Shown here piece after piece: positions 17,145 through 24,243 of a DNA stretch of 32,798 nucleotides. Source of the DNA: Herbaspirillum sp. YR522 (GTDB lineage Bacteria; Pseudomonadota; Gammaproteobacteria; Burkholderiales; Burkholderiaceae_D). Where the stretch lies: NCBI RefSeq assembly GCF_000282575.1, contig NZ_AKJA01000019.1:1-32798 (forward strand). The letters are read 5' to 3'. Below the pieces are notes generated by a model. The model was not told the origin of the DNA. It saw nothing but the letters and a program-made list of their open reading frames with translations, and ran no database searches. Within the stretch, counting starts at the first letter, position 1. The number at the start of each line of letters is the position of its first letter. The translations under genes and the position numbers were made by a program.

Positions 17145-18485
17145 TCAATCGTCGTCATCGTCATCGAGCAAGCCCTCGGGCGGCGCCATCGACACGGCGA
17201 CCGAATGGCCCAGGCTATTGGACGAGATGCTGTTGCCCCATTCAAAGGCGAATTTCTCGGCCTCGAAGAAATCATCGGCCGACAACTGCAGCTCTTCCAG
17301 CAGGCGTTGCATCTCGTCCTGGTTCTGTTCGACCTGCTCGGTACATTCGACCAGCTTGAGCACCGTGCCATAGAAGCCGGTACGGCGCAGCAGCGCTTCG
17401 CGGATCTCGGTACTGACGGTGATCTGGCGCAGCACGGTTTCCATGCTCATGCCGAACAATGCATCGACCAACGACATGATGCCGACGGTAAACGCCATCT
17501 CGGACATCTTGCGCCGGCCGGGCCGGATCCTGGCCGCGATCAGCTCGAGCATCTTGCCGCGGGTGGCGGCCAGGATCATCAATGGCGAGAGCGCATTGGA
17601 GCGTTCGCTATCGGTATTGGCGAACAACAGTATCTGCAGCCAGCGCTTGAGCTGGCGCCGACCCAGCACGATCAGCGCCTGTCCCAGCGAATCGATGAAC
17701 TTCTGGAATCCGTAGACCGGGGTATTGACCAGGCGCAGCAGCGTCAGCGACAGGGCTACGTCGCGCTTGATGTAGCGCACGATCTCGCCGTTGTCGACAT
17801 TGCGCACCAGGAGCGTGAGCAGATGCATGATCACCACCTTCGAGGCCTCCAGCTTCTTGCCCTGGAGGATCATCGGCTTGGCGAAGTAGTAACCCTGGAA
17901 ATAATCGAAACCGAAGGTGATGCATTCGCGGAACTGCTCCAGCGTCTCGACCTTCTCGGCCAGCAATTCCTTCTGGGCGCGCTTGAAATGCACCGACAGC
18001 TTGAGCAACTTGCTGGGATCGACTTCCATTACGTCGATCTTGATGATCTTGATCATCGGCAGCAGTTGCTCGATCTCTTCCGATTCGGCCACCACGTCGT
18101 CCAGCGCAAACACATAGCCTGCCTTGACCAGTTCGCGCACCCGCGCCACCAGTTCAGGCGTGACCCGCACCGTCTCCAGGATCTCGAGCACCACTTTGTC
18201 GGCCGGCAGGAAATAGACGAAGTCGCTCAGCAACACCGCCGCATCGACATTGATGAAGCCCTGCAGGTTGCCGATCACATTGGCCAGGCCCAGCTCGGAG
18301 GCGTGCGCGATGACCGCGGCAGTGGCTGTGACGTCGTCCTTGACATTGGCCGGACCGAAGGCTGCGTTGCGAAACAGCAGTTCGTATCCGATCAGCTCTT
18401 GCTCACGATTGAGGATGGGTTGCCGGGCGAGGTAGAAATCCAGCGCATGCTGCCCGGAGGAAGATGGTTGAGGCTGGTCAGTCAT
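17145..18485 (-). CDS. EAL/HDOD signalling protein (YuxH type)
   Basis: A 446-residue protein with an N-terminal EAL-family domain (about 15-215) and an HDOD domain (about 215-405). The EAL domain is degenerate: YELLFR replaces the EAL signature and only parts of the catalytic set remain (LEILE, ALDDV, IKID, AEKVET, QGYYF), so it probably binds but does not cleave c-di-GMP. HDOD carries LGRRQLKRWLQILL, almost the same as in the protein at 3003-4205, and the two are clear paralogues. The C-terminus ends in a run of six aspartates after GLL, encoded by a GTC/ATC-type repeat at 17145-17165. The ATG at 18485 has a weak ribosome binding site. It is monocistronic. Confidence 0.9.
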   Translation of the reverse strand: MTDQPQPSSSGQHALDFYLARQPILNREQELIGYELLFRNAAFGPANVKDDVTATAAVIAHASELGLANVIGNLQGFINVDAAVLLSDFVYFLPADKVVLEILETVRVTPELVARVRELVKAGYVFALDDVVAESEEIEQLLPMIKIIKIDVMEVDPSKLLKLSVHFKRAQKELLAEKVETLEQFRECITFGFDYFQGYYFAKPMILQGKKLEASKVVIMHLLTLLVRNVDNGEIVRYIKRDVALSLTLLRLVNTPVYGFQKFIDSLGQALIVLGRRQLKRWLQILLFANTDSERSNALSPLMILAATRGKMLELIAARIRPGRRKMSEMAFTVGIMSLVDALFGMSMETVLRQITVSTEIREALLRRTGFYGTVLKLVECTEQVEQNQDEMQRLLEELQLSADDFFEAEKFAFEWGNSISSNSLGHSVAVSMAPPEGLLDDDDDD

Positions 18486-18638
18486 GAGCGATTTTTTTAG
18501 GACCCCGGGGCATGGCGATAGTATTTATTCTCGGCAACGAACTATTGTATGCCGTATCGGCACCGTCATTCGCATTTACGAACGGCCGTGCTGTAAAAAA
18601 ATCACACAAAGTCACCGCATTAACACGGCTAACCCGCG

Positions 18639-19526
18639 TCATGCCTCGCCTGCCTCCAGCACGAATTCGGCGCTATCGTCGGCGCCCAGCGTCTGCACCA
18701 ACCAGGGCATGACCTCGCGCAGCATCGGCTCGAGCGTCCACGGCGGGTTGAGGATGAACATGCCGCTATTGTGCAGCCCGAAGCCATCCGGCGCGGGACC
18801 ATGGATGGCCAGGGTGACATTGAGCCAGCTCTTGGCGCCCAGGCGCTTCAAGCGTTCGGCCAGCTGGCGCGATTCGTTGCGTTGCAGGACCGGATACCAG
18901 ACCGCATAGACGCCGGTCGGGAAACGCACCAGCGCATCCTTGAGCACTTCGACCACGCGGCCATAGTCGCGCTTGTCCTCGTAGGGCGGATCGATCAGCA
19001 CCAGGCCACGGCGCGAGGGCGGCGGCAACAGTGCCTTGAGCCCGGCGAAGCCGTCGGCGCGATAGACCAGCACCCGCTTGCCGCGCGCGGCGGGGCGCTG
19101 GCCCTGGGCCTGCGCATGGGCTTCGAGCTTGCGGAAGTTATCCTCGAGGATCTTGACTTCGGACGGGTGCAGCTCGAACAGGCGCAGCCGATCCTGCTCG
19201 CGCATGATCTTCTCGGCGCAATAGGGCGAGCCCGGGTAGTAACGCAATTTGCCGCTGGGATTGAGCGAACGCACCAGGTCGACGTACTGCTTGACGGCCT
19301 CCGGCATGTCACGCAGATTCCACAGCGGCGCGATGCCGGTCTCGTACTCGGCGTTCTTGCTGGCGTAGTCGCCATCGAGCGCATAGACGCCGGCACCGGC
19401 ATGGGTGTCGATCACCATGTAGGCCGGGTCCTTCTGACCCAGGTACTGCATCAATTGAATCACCACCATGTGCTTCAGGACGTCGGCGTGATTGCCGGCA
19501 TGGAAGGCGTGGCGGTAACTCAGCAT
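18639..19526 (-). CDS. rlmJ: 23S rRNA (adenine(2030)-N6)-methyltransferase RlmJ
   Basis: A 295-residue SAM-dependent methyltransferase that modifies A2030 of 23S rRNA. It starts with the family N-terminus MLSYRHAFHAGNHADVLKH. The SAM-binding region holds VIDTHAGAGVYAL, and the catalytic motif IV is DPPY (LIDPPYEDKRDY), typical of N6-adenine methyltransferases; SGMFILNPPW follows near the C-terminus. The ATG at 19526 has GAAGAG about 9 nt upstream; the frame continues to 19598 but family alignment supports the shorter form. It stands alone: the flanking intervals (18486-18638 and 19527-19693) hold no gene I can see. Confidence 0.95.
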   Translation of the reverse strand: MLSYRHAFHAGNHADVLKHMVVIQLMQYLGQKDPAYMVIDTHAGAGVYALDGDYASKNAEYETGIAPLWNLRDMPEAVKQYVDLVRSLNPSGKLRYYPGSPYCAEKIMREQDRLRLFELHPSEVKILEDNFRKLEAHAQAQGQRPAARGKRVLVYRADGFAGLKALLPPPSRRGLVLIDPPYEDKRDYGRVVEVLKDALVRFPTGVYAVWYPVLQRNESRQLAERLKRLGAKSWLNVTLAIHGPAPDGFGLHNSGMFILNPPWTLEPMLREVMPWLVQTLGADDSAEFVLEAGEA

Positions 19527-19693
19527 GGAAATCTGCTCTTCAGGATAAAAGTGGGATGGCGGACAGCGAACTTGGCTGCCACACGTTAGCGCAAACACCG
19601 CAATAGCAAGTGGCTAACAGCAAAACGTTTGGCATTCTAACAAGGATACGAGGGCAATAGGGCCGGGCCTCCCGGATTTGTTACAAAGAAGCA

Positions 19694-21430
19694 TCAGGCG
19701 CCGGCGCGGTCGAGACGAAAATAGGCGTCCAGCAGCGAGGTCTTGTAGACCACGCCAAGCAATCGTGGATCGTCGGCGCTGGCGATCACCGGCAGCCGCT
19801 CGCCCTGATGATCGAGGAACAACTGCAGCGCTTCGCCCAGCGACATCTCGGGGGTCACCTCGTGCAGGAAATGCGGCCGCAGGAAGTCGCGCGCGGTGCG
19901 CCCCGCCGTCTGCTTGTGATCGAGCAGCCACGAAGTGATGTCCTGCAACGCCACCACGCCCTGGTAGCGCTCGCCATCGTCGACCACATAGGCGTACTTG
20001 ACCGGGTACTTCAGGAACACCGCACTGACCTCTTCGATGCTGGCATCGTCGCGCAGCACCGTCTCGGCCGGTCGGATCAACTCACTCATGTGTGTGCCGC
20101 GCAGGCGCAGGCGCTCTTCGGCGTCGCGATGGCGCTTGAGGGTGATGTCGTACATCGAGCGTCCATCCAGCCCGCGCGCCACCACATAGGCCACCACGCA
20201 AGAGAGCATCAGCGGCAGTACCACCTGGTAGCTCAACGTCATCTCGAAGATCATCAGGATCGCCATCAATGGCGCATTCGAGGCCGCCGCCAGGAACGCG
20301 CCCATGCCCACCATGGCATAGGCGAAGGGTTGCGACACATGCATCGGCAACCAGGCCTGGGCGGCGTCGCCGAACAGCAGGCCCACCGCCGCCCCCACGA
20401 ACAGCACCGGGGTGAAGATACCGCCCACCGCGCCAGAGCCGACCGTGATGGCGGTGGCCAGCGCCTTGATCACCAGCACCATCAGCACCGTCTGCCACAG
20501 CCAGTCGGTGTGCAACAGCGAATTGACCAGGTCGTAGCCGTTGCCCCATACCTCGGGCACCTGCACCGAGATCAGCCCGACCAGCAGCCCGCCCACGCCC
20601 AGGCGCACCGGCAACGGCATGCGCCAGCGGGAAAACAGGGTCTTGCCCAGTTCGAGCAGGCGCAGGAACTGCGGCGCCAGCAGCCCCGCGATCACCCCCA
20701 GGATCACGAACAACGCCACTTCGAGGCCGGCGATCTCGGGAAAGAACGGCATTTCGTAGGCAGGCTTGTAGCCGGGCAGTTCGCGCATGGTGATGTTGGC
20801 CACCACCGACGCCACCACCACCGGTCCGAAGCTTTCCATGACCAGCGAGCCCAGCACGATCTCGGTGATGAAGAAGGCGCCGGCGATCGGGGCGTTGTAG
20901 GCCGAGGTGATGCCGGCGGCGGCGCCGCAGGCCACCAGCAGGCGCAGCCGCGAACTGGGAAAGTGCGAGAACTTGCCCACCAGCGAAGCGCACAGCGCAG
21001 CCAGTTGCACCATCGGCCCTTCGCGGCCGATCGACCCGCCCGAGGCGATCGTGGCCAGCGACGATGCGCTGCGCAGCAGGGTATGACGCACCGCAATGAC
21101 GCCGTCGCCGATGGCCACCGCCTCCATGTAGTCGCCGCCGGGTCCGGCCGGCATGCGCCTGGCCCACAGCAGGAACAGCCCGGCCACCACGCCGCCGCCG
21201 GCCGGCAGCGCCACCCGCCAGTACCATGGCAGGCCGCGGGCGATCTCGACGAAGCTGCCGCTGTGTCCGGTCAGCAGTGCCTGCAACAGGCTGATGGCCT
21301 CGCGGAAAACGACCGTGGCCAAGGCACCGACGAAACCGGCCAGCGCCCCCCACAACAGCATCGAATGGTTTTCCGAGACGCGACAGGCATTGAGTACCCG
21401 CAGCCGATACCTGATCCACGAATCACGCAT
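19694..21430 (-). CDS. clcB: ClcB-type chloride channel protein with C-terminal CBS pair
   Basis: A 578-residue inner-membrane ClC protein. Its N-terminal filter region is GPGGDYMEA (96-104), as in the ClcB subfamily (GADYMEA in E. coli ClcB), not the GSGIP of ClcA. The gating glutamate is present in GREGP (E137), and GSGAVGGIFTP (331-341) is conserved. At the inner proton-transfer position the sequence is TE-I (E190, I191), so the second glutamate of ClcA is missing, which favours a passive channel or altered coupling. Two CBS domains (about 448-500 and 515-570) follow the membrane part; E. coli ClcB has none. The ATG at 21430 has GGAGG 9 nt upstream and overlaps the modE-like stop by 8 bp, so the two are translationally coupled. 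Confidence 0.88.
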   Translation of the reverse strand: MRDSWIRYRLRVLNACRVSENHSMLLWGALAGFVGALATVVFREAISLLQALLTGHSGSFVEIARGLPWYWRVALPAGGGVVAGLFLLWARRMPAGPGGDYMEAVAIGDGVIAVRHTLLRSASSLATIASGGSIGREGPMVQLAALCASLVGKFSHFPSSRLRLLVACGAAAGITSAYNAPIAGAFFITEIVLGSLVMESFGPVVVASVVANITMRELPGYKPAYEMPFFPEIAGLEVALFVILGVIAGLLAPQFLRLLELGKTLFSRWRMPLPVRLGVGGLLVGLISVQVPEVWGNGYDLVNSLLHTDWLWQTVLMVLVIKALATAITVGSGAVGGIFTPVLFVGAAVGLLFGDAAQAWLPMHVSQPFAYAMVGMGAFLAAASNAPLMAILMIFEMTLSYQVVLPLMLSCVVAYVVARGLDGRSMYDITLKRHRDAEERLRLRGTHMSELIRPAETVLRDDASIEEVSAVFLKYPVKYAYVVDDGERYQGVVALQDITSWLLDHKQTAGRTARDFLRPHFLHEVTPEMSLGEALQLFLDHQGERLPVIASADDPRLLGVVYKTSLLDAYFRLDRAGA

Positions 21431-21797
21431 CGCCGGCATCCTCCGGAGGCGGATTCATCAGCGTACGCAAATGGGCCAGGTCGGCCGCGATGCTGTTCTC
21501 GGCCTTCTTCTGCATGCGCCGGTAGCGTGCCAGCACCGCCAGTCCGGATTCGGTGACCACGGCGCCACCGCCGCGGGCGCCGCCAGTGGCGGTACTGACC
21601 AAGGCGCTCGCGAAACAGCTGTTCATTTCCTCGACCAGCAACCAGGCGCGGCGATAAGACATGCCCATTTCACGCGCCGCGGCCGAGATCGATCCGCAGC
21701 GCTGGATGGCCTGCAGCAGATCGGCCTTGCCGGGGCCGAAGGCGATGGCGTCGCCCTGCATCAGGCGTACACGGATGGTCTTGGAAGAGGTAGTCAC
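21423..21797 (-). CDS. ModE-type winged-helix regulator lacking the TOBE domain
   Basis: A 124-residue protein equal to the ModE N-terminal DNA-binding domain: IAFGPGKADLLQAIQRCGSI, SAAAREMGMSYRRAWLLVEEMN and the GGARGGGAVVTESG wing are diagnostic. The C-terminal molybdate-binding TOBE (Mop) domains of E. coli ModE are absent, leaving a short tail. The start is taken as GTG at 21797 from family alignment (TTSSKTIRVRL); no clear ribosome binding site is seen, and ATG at 21761 is an alternative. It is divergent from modABC, whose promoter carries a near-consensus ModE operator, and overlaps clcB, with which it forms an operon. Confidence 0.85.
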   Translation of the reverse strand: MTTSSKTIRVRLMQGDAIAFGPGKADLLQAIQRCGSISAAAREMGMSYRRAWLLVEEMNSCFASALVSTATGGARGGGAVVTESGLAVLARYRRMQKKAENSIAADLAHLRTLMNPPPEDAGDA

Positions 21798-21904
21798 TGG
21801 GTCTGGTGCTATCGCGAATGGCAAATATGCGCGTGATTGTACAAGGGCCGCCGCATGCAGGCGAACAGCTACGGGCACATGGCCACGGTACAGCCAGCAC
21901 CGGA

Positions 21905-21938
21905 TTGACGCTCGTTATATCCTTGCGTATATTCCGAT
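21905..21938 (+). promoter_or_regulatory. modABC promoter overlapped by a ModE operator
   Basis: TTGACG (21905-21910), a 17-bp spacer and TATATT (21928-21933) make a strong sigma-70 promoter about 50 bp before modA. The ModE consensus ATCGNTATATA-N6-TATATANCGAT is matched by CTCGTTATATC (21911-21921), a 6-nt spacer (21922-21927) and TATATTCCGAT (21928-21938), about 17 of 20 defined bases. The right arm covers the -10 box, so the bound regulator should repress. Confidence 0.8.
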
Positions 21939-21989
21939 GCTTTCGTCGGCCACCGCCGCCCTCTTTCCCAGTCCACTACAGGATCATCC

Positions 21990-22748
21990 ATGCGTCCGAC
22001 AACCCGCCTGAAAACCTTCCTTGGCACCGCACTGCTGGTCTCGGCCAGCGCCGCCCATGCCACCGACCTGGTGGTCTCGGCCGCCGCCAGCCTGACCAAT
22101 GCCTTCAAGGATCTGTCGCAGTCGTTCGAGCAGCAGAACCCGGGGGTGAAGGTAATCACCAATTTCGGCGCTTCCGACATCCTGATGCAGCAGATCGTGC
22201 GGGGCGCGCCGGCCGACGTATTTGCCTCGGCCGACCAGACCGCAATGGACAAGGCGGTGGCCGAAAAGGCGGTCGACGGGGCCACCCGCAAGAATTTCGC
22301 GGCCAACCAGATCGTGCTGATCGTGCCGTACGACAGCAAGCTGCAACCGGCCACGCTAGCCGATCTCACCCGCCCCGACTACCGCCGTGTCGCACTGGGC
22401 AATCCGGCCTCGGTACCGTTCGGCCGCTATACCAAGACCGCGCTGGAACAGGCAGGACTGTGGGCGCAGGTGTCGGCCAAGAGCGTCATGGCCGAAAACG
22501 TGCGCACCAGCCTCGACTATGTGGCGCGCGGTGAAGTCGACGCCGGCTTCGTGTTCGCCACCGACGCGGCCGTCATGCCCGACAAGGTCAAGGTCGCCGT
22601 GCGCATTCCCTCGGACGCACCTGCCACCTACCCTATCGCTCTGACGGCCGGCAGCCAGCACAAGGAATTGGCCGCCAGGTTCGTCAGCCATGTGCTGTCG
22701 CCGGCCGGCCAGGCGGTGCTGGCGCGCTACGGCTTCCTCAAACCCTGA
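21990..22748 (+). CDS. modA: Molybdate ABC transporter substrate-binding protein
   Basis: A 252-residue periplasmic binding protein for molybdate (and probably tungstate). A Sec signal peptide occupies residues 1-24 with likely cleavage after AHA. The mature protein starts TDLVVSAAASLTNAFKDL, the family signature with the oxyanion-binding serine; further hallmarks are GASDILMQQIVRGAPADVFASAD, ALGNPASVPFGRYTKTAL and GEVDAGFVFATDA. AGGATC precedes the ATG. It is the first gene of modABC, under the ModE-operator promoter, with 9 bp to modB. Confidence 0.96.
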   Translation: MRPTTRLKTFLGTALLVSASAAHATDLVVSAAASLTNAFKDLSQSFEQQNPGVKVITNFGASDILMQQIVRGAPADVFASADQTAMDKAVAEKAVDGATRKNFAANQIVLIVPYDSKLQPATLADLTRPDYRRVALGNPASVPFGRYTKTALEQAGLWAQVSAKSVMAENVRTSLDYVARGEVDAGFVFATDAAVMPDKVKVAVRIPSDAPATYPIALTAGSQHKELAARFVSHVLSPAGQAVLARYGFLKP

Positions 22749-22757
22749 TCTCCGGCG

Positions 22758-23432
22758 ATGCATCCGGTCTGGACGCCACTGCTGCTGTCGCTGAAGGTCG
22801 CCGGCCTGGCCACGCTGCTCAATGCGGTGCTGGGCGTGGCCGCTGCCTATGGCCTGTCGCGCTGGCGCTCGCCCTGGCGCGACCTGGTCGATTCGGTGTT
22901 GACGCTGCCGCTAGTCCTGCCGCCGACCGTGCTGGGCTATTACCTGCTGGTGGTGTTCGGCCGCCGCGGCGCCTTGGGCGCCTGGCTGGAAAGCTGGGGC
23001 ATACAGCTGGTATTTACCTGGCAAGGTGCGGTGCTGGCGTCGACCATCGTCGCTTTTCCGCTGGTGCTCAAAGCGGCCCGGGCCGCCTTTGAGAACGTCG
23101 ACCACCAATTGGAAAACGCCGCCCGGGTGCTCGGTGTGTCGCAGGCCGGCGTGTTCTTCCGGGTCAGCCTGCCGCTGGCCAAGCGTGGCATCGCCGCCGG
23201 CGTATTGCTGGCCTTAGCCCGCGCATTGGGCGAGTTCGGCGCCACGCTGATGGTGGCCGGCAACCTGCCCGGTCGCACCCAGACGCTGTCGGTGGCGATC
23301 TATGAAGCGGTACAGGCAGGTGATGACGCTGCCGCTACCACCCTGGTGGTGATCACCTCGATCACCTGCGTGGCGGTACTGATGCTGGCAGGCCGATTGG
23401 TGCCCGACCGTTCGCACCTGATCGTGCGCTGA
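22758..23432 (+). CDS. modB: Molybdate ABC transporter permease
   Basis: A 224-residue inner-membrane permease with five to six transmembrane segments. LTLPLVLPPTVLGYYLLV is the typical ModB stretch, and the cytoplasmic EAA loop reads ENAARVLGVSQAGVFFRVSLPLAKRG (about 120-145), ending with ARALGEFGATLMVAGN. It pairs with ModC to move molybdate delivered by ModA. It lies 9 bp after modA and 8 bp before modC, so one operon. Confidence 0.96.
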   Translation: MHPVWTPLLLSLKVAGLATLLNAVLGVAAAYGLSRWRSPWRDLVDSVLTLPLVLPPTVLGYYLLVVFGRRGALGAWLESWGIQLVFTWQGAVLASTIVAFPLVLKAARAAFENVDHQLENAARVLGVSQAGVFFRVSLPLAKRGIAAGVLLALARALGEFGATLMVAGNLPGRTQTLSVAIYEAVQAGDDAAATTLVVITSITCVAVLMLAGRLVPDRSHLIVR

Positions 23433-23440
23433 ATCTTGCC

Positions 23441-24112
23441 ATGACCATCGAACTCCAGATCAGCAAGAGCCTGCACGCCGGCGATCGCAGCTTCGAGCTC
23501 GATATCGGCTTTGTCGCTGCCAGCCATCGTGTGGTGCTATACGGACCGTCCGGCTCGGGCAAGAGCCTGACCTTGAAGGCGGTGGCCGGACTGATGACCC
23601 CCGACGCCGGCCATATCCGGCTTAACGGGCGTACCCTGTTCGATAGCGGGCAAGGCATCGACCTGCCACCGCAGCGACGCAATGTGGGCTACCTGTTCCA
23701 GGACTACGCCCTGTTCCCACACCTGACGGTGGCCCAGAACATCGCCTTTGGACTGGCGCGCGGCTGTTTCAACCTGCGCCGACCGGGGACCCATCCGGCG
23801 GTGCAGAAATGGCTTGCCGCCTTCGAGCTGCAAGCCATCGCCGGCAGCTATCCGAACCAGATCTCGGGCGGCCAGCGGCAGCGGGTAGCGCTGGCCCGCG
23901 CGCTGGTGTCGACGCCCGACATCCTGCTGCTCGATGAACCCTTCTCGGCGCTGGACCCGGCGCTGCGCCAGCGCATGCGCCACGAACTGGCCGAACTGCA
24001 GCAGCGGCTGCAGGTACCGATGCTGCTGATCACGCACGATCCAAGCGACGTCGAGGCCCTGGGCGATACCGTCTTCGAGGTGGACCACGGACGCATCGCC
24101 CGCCCGGGGTAA
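23441..24112 (+). CDS. modC: Molybdate ABC transporter ATP-binding protein, short form
   Basis: A 223-residue ABC ATPase with Walker A GPSGSGKS (35-42), Q-loop Gln87 in YLFQDYALFPHL, signature ISGGQRQRVALARAL (from 141), Walker B ILLLDEP (161-167) and switch His199. It stops right after the nucleotide-binding domain: the C-terminal TOBE/Mop domain of E. coli ModC (352 residues) is absent. The transporter therefore probably lacks the regulatory molybdate-binding site that causes trans-inhibition. The short gene ends cleanly, with no downstream frame resembling TOBE, so this is a family variant rather than a recent truncation. Last gene of modABC. Confidence 0.93.
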   Translation: MTIELQISKSLHAGDRSFELDIGFVAASHRVVLYGPSGSGKSLTLKAVAGLMTPDAGHIRLNGRTLFDSGQGIDLPPQRRNVGYLFQDYALFPHLTVAQNIAFGLARGCFNLRRPGTHPAVQKWLAAFELQAIAGSYPNQISGGQRQRVALARALVSTPDILLLDEPFSALDPALRQRMRHELAELQQRLQVPMLLITHDPSDVEALGDTVFEVDHGRIARPG

Positions 24113-24243
24113 GGCCCGTCGATACGGCAACGCCGTCGGCCGCCCCCGCGGTATGAAAATGAATATATACCTCGTCACCACACCTCGCTTGGCTAGCATG
24201 GCACCTACGACATTTCCCTCATGGAGTGACCAAGGAGCCGATC

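Noticed and set aside
17205..18500. 431-codon open frame antisense to the YuxH-type gene
   Set aside because: His/Gln/Asp-rich composition typical of antisense reading of a GC-rich gene; no start signal and no recognisable domain.
18554..18578. Sigma-28-like motif (TAAA-N13-GCCGATAC, leftward) upstream of the YuxH-type gene
   Set aside because: The -10-like half is good, but the spacer is 13 nt where about 15 is expected, so a flagellar promoter cannot be claimed.
19808..21556. 582-codon open frame antisense to clcB
   Set aside because: Extremely His/Gln/Arg-rich shadow frame across two clearly real genes.
24113..24243. hrp- or PIP-box-like element before the effector candidate
   Set aside because: Neither GGAACC-N15/16-CCAC nor paired TTCG motifs at the right spacing are present; only a generic AT-rich TATATA string is seen.
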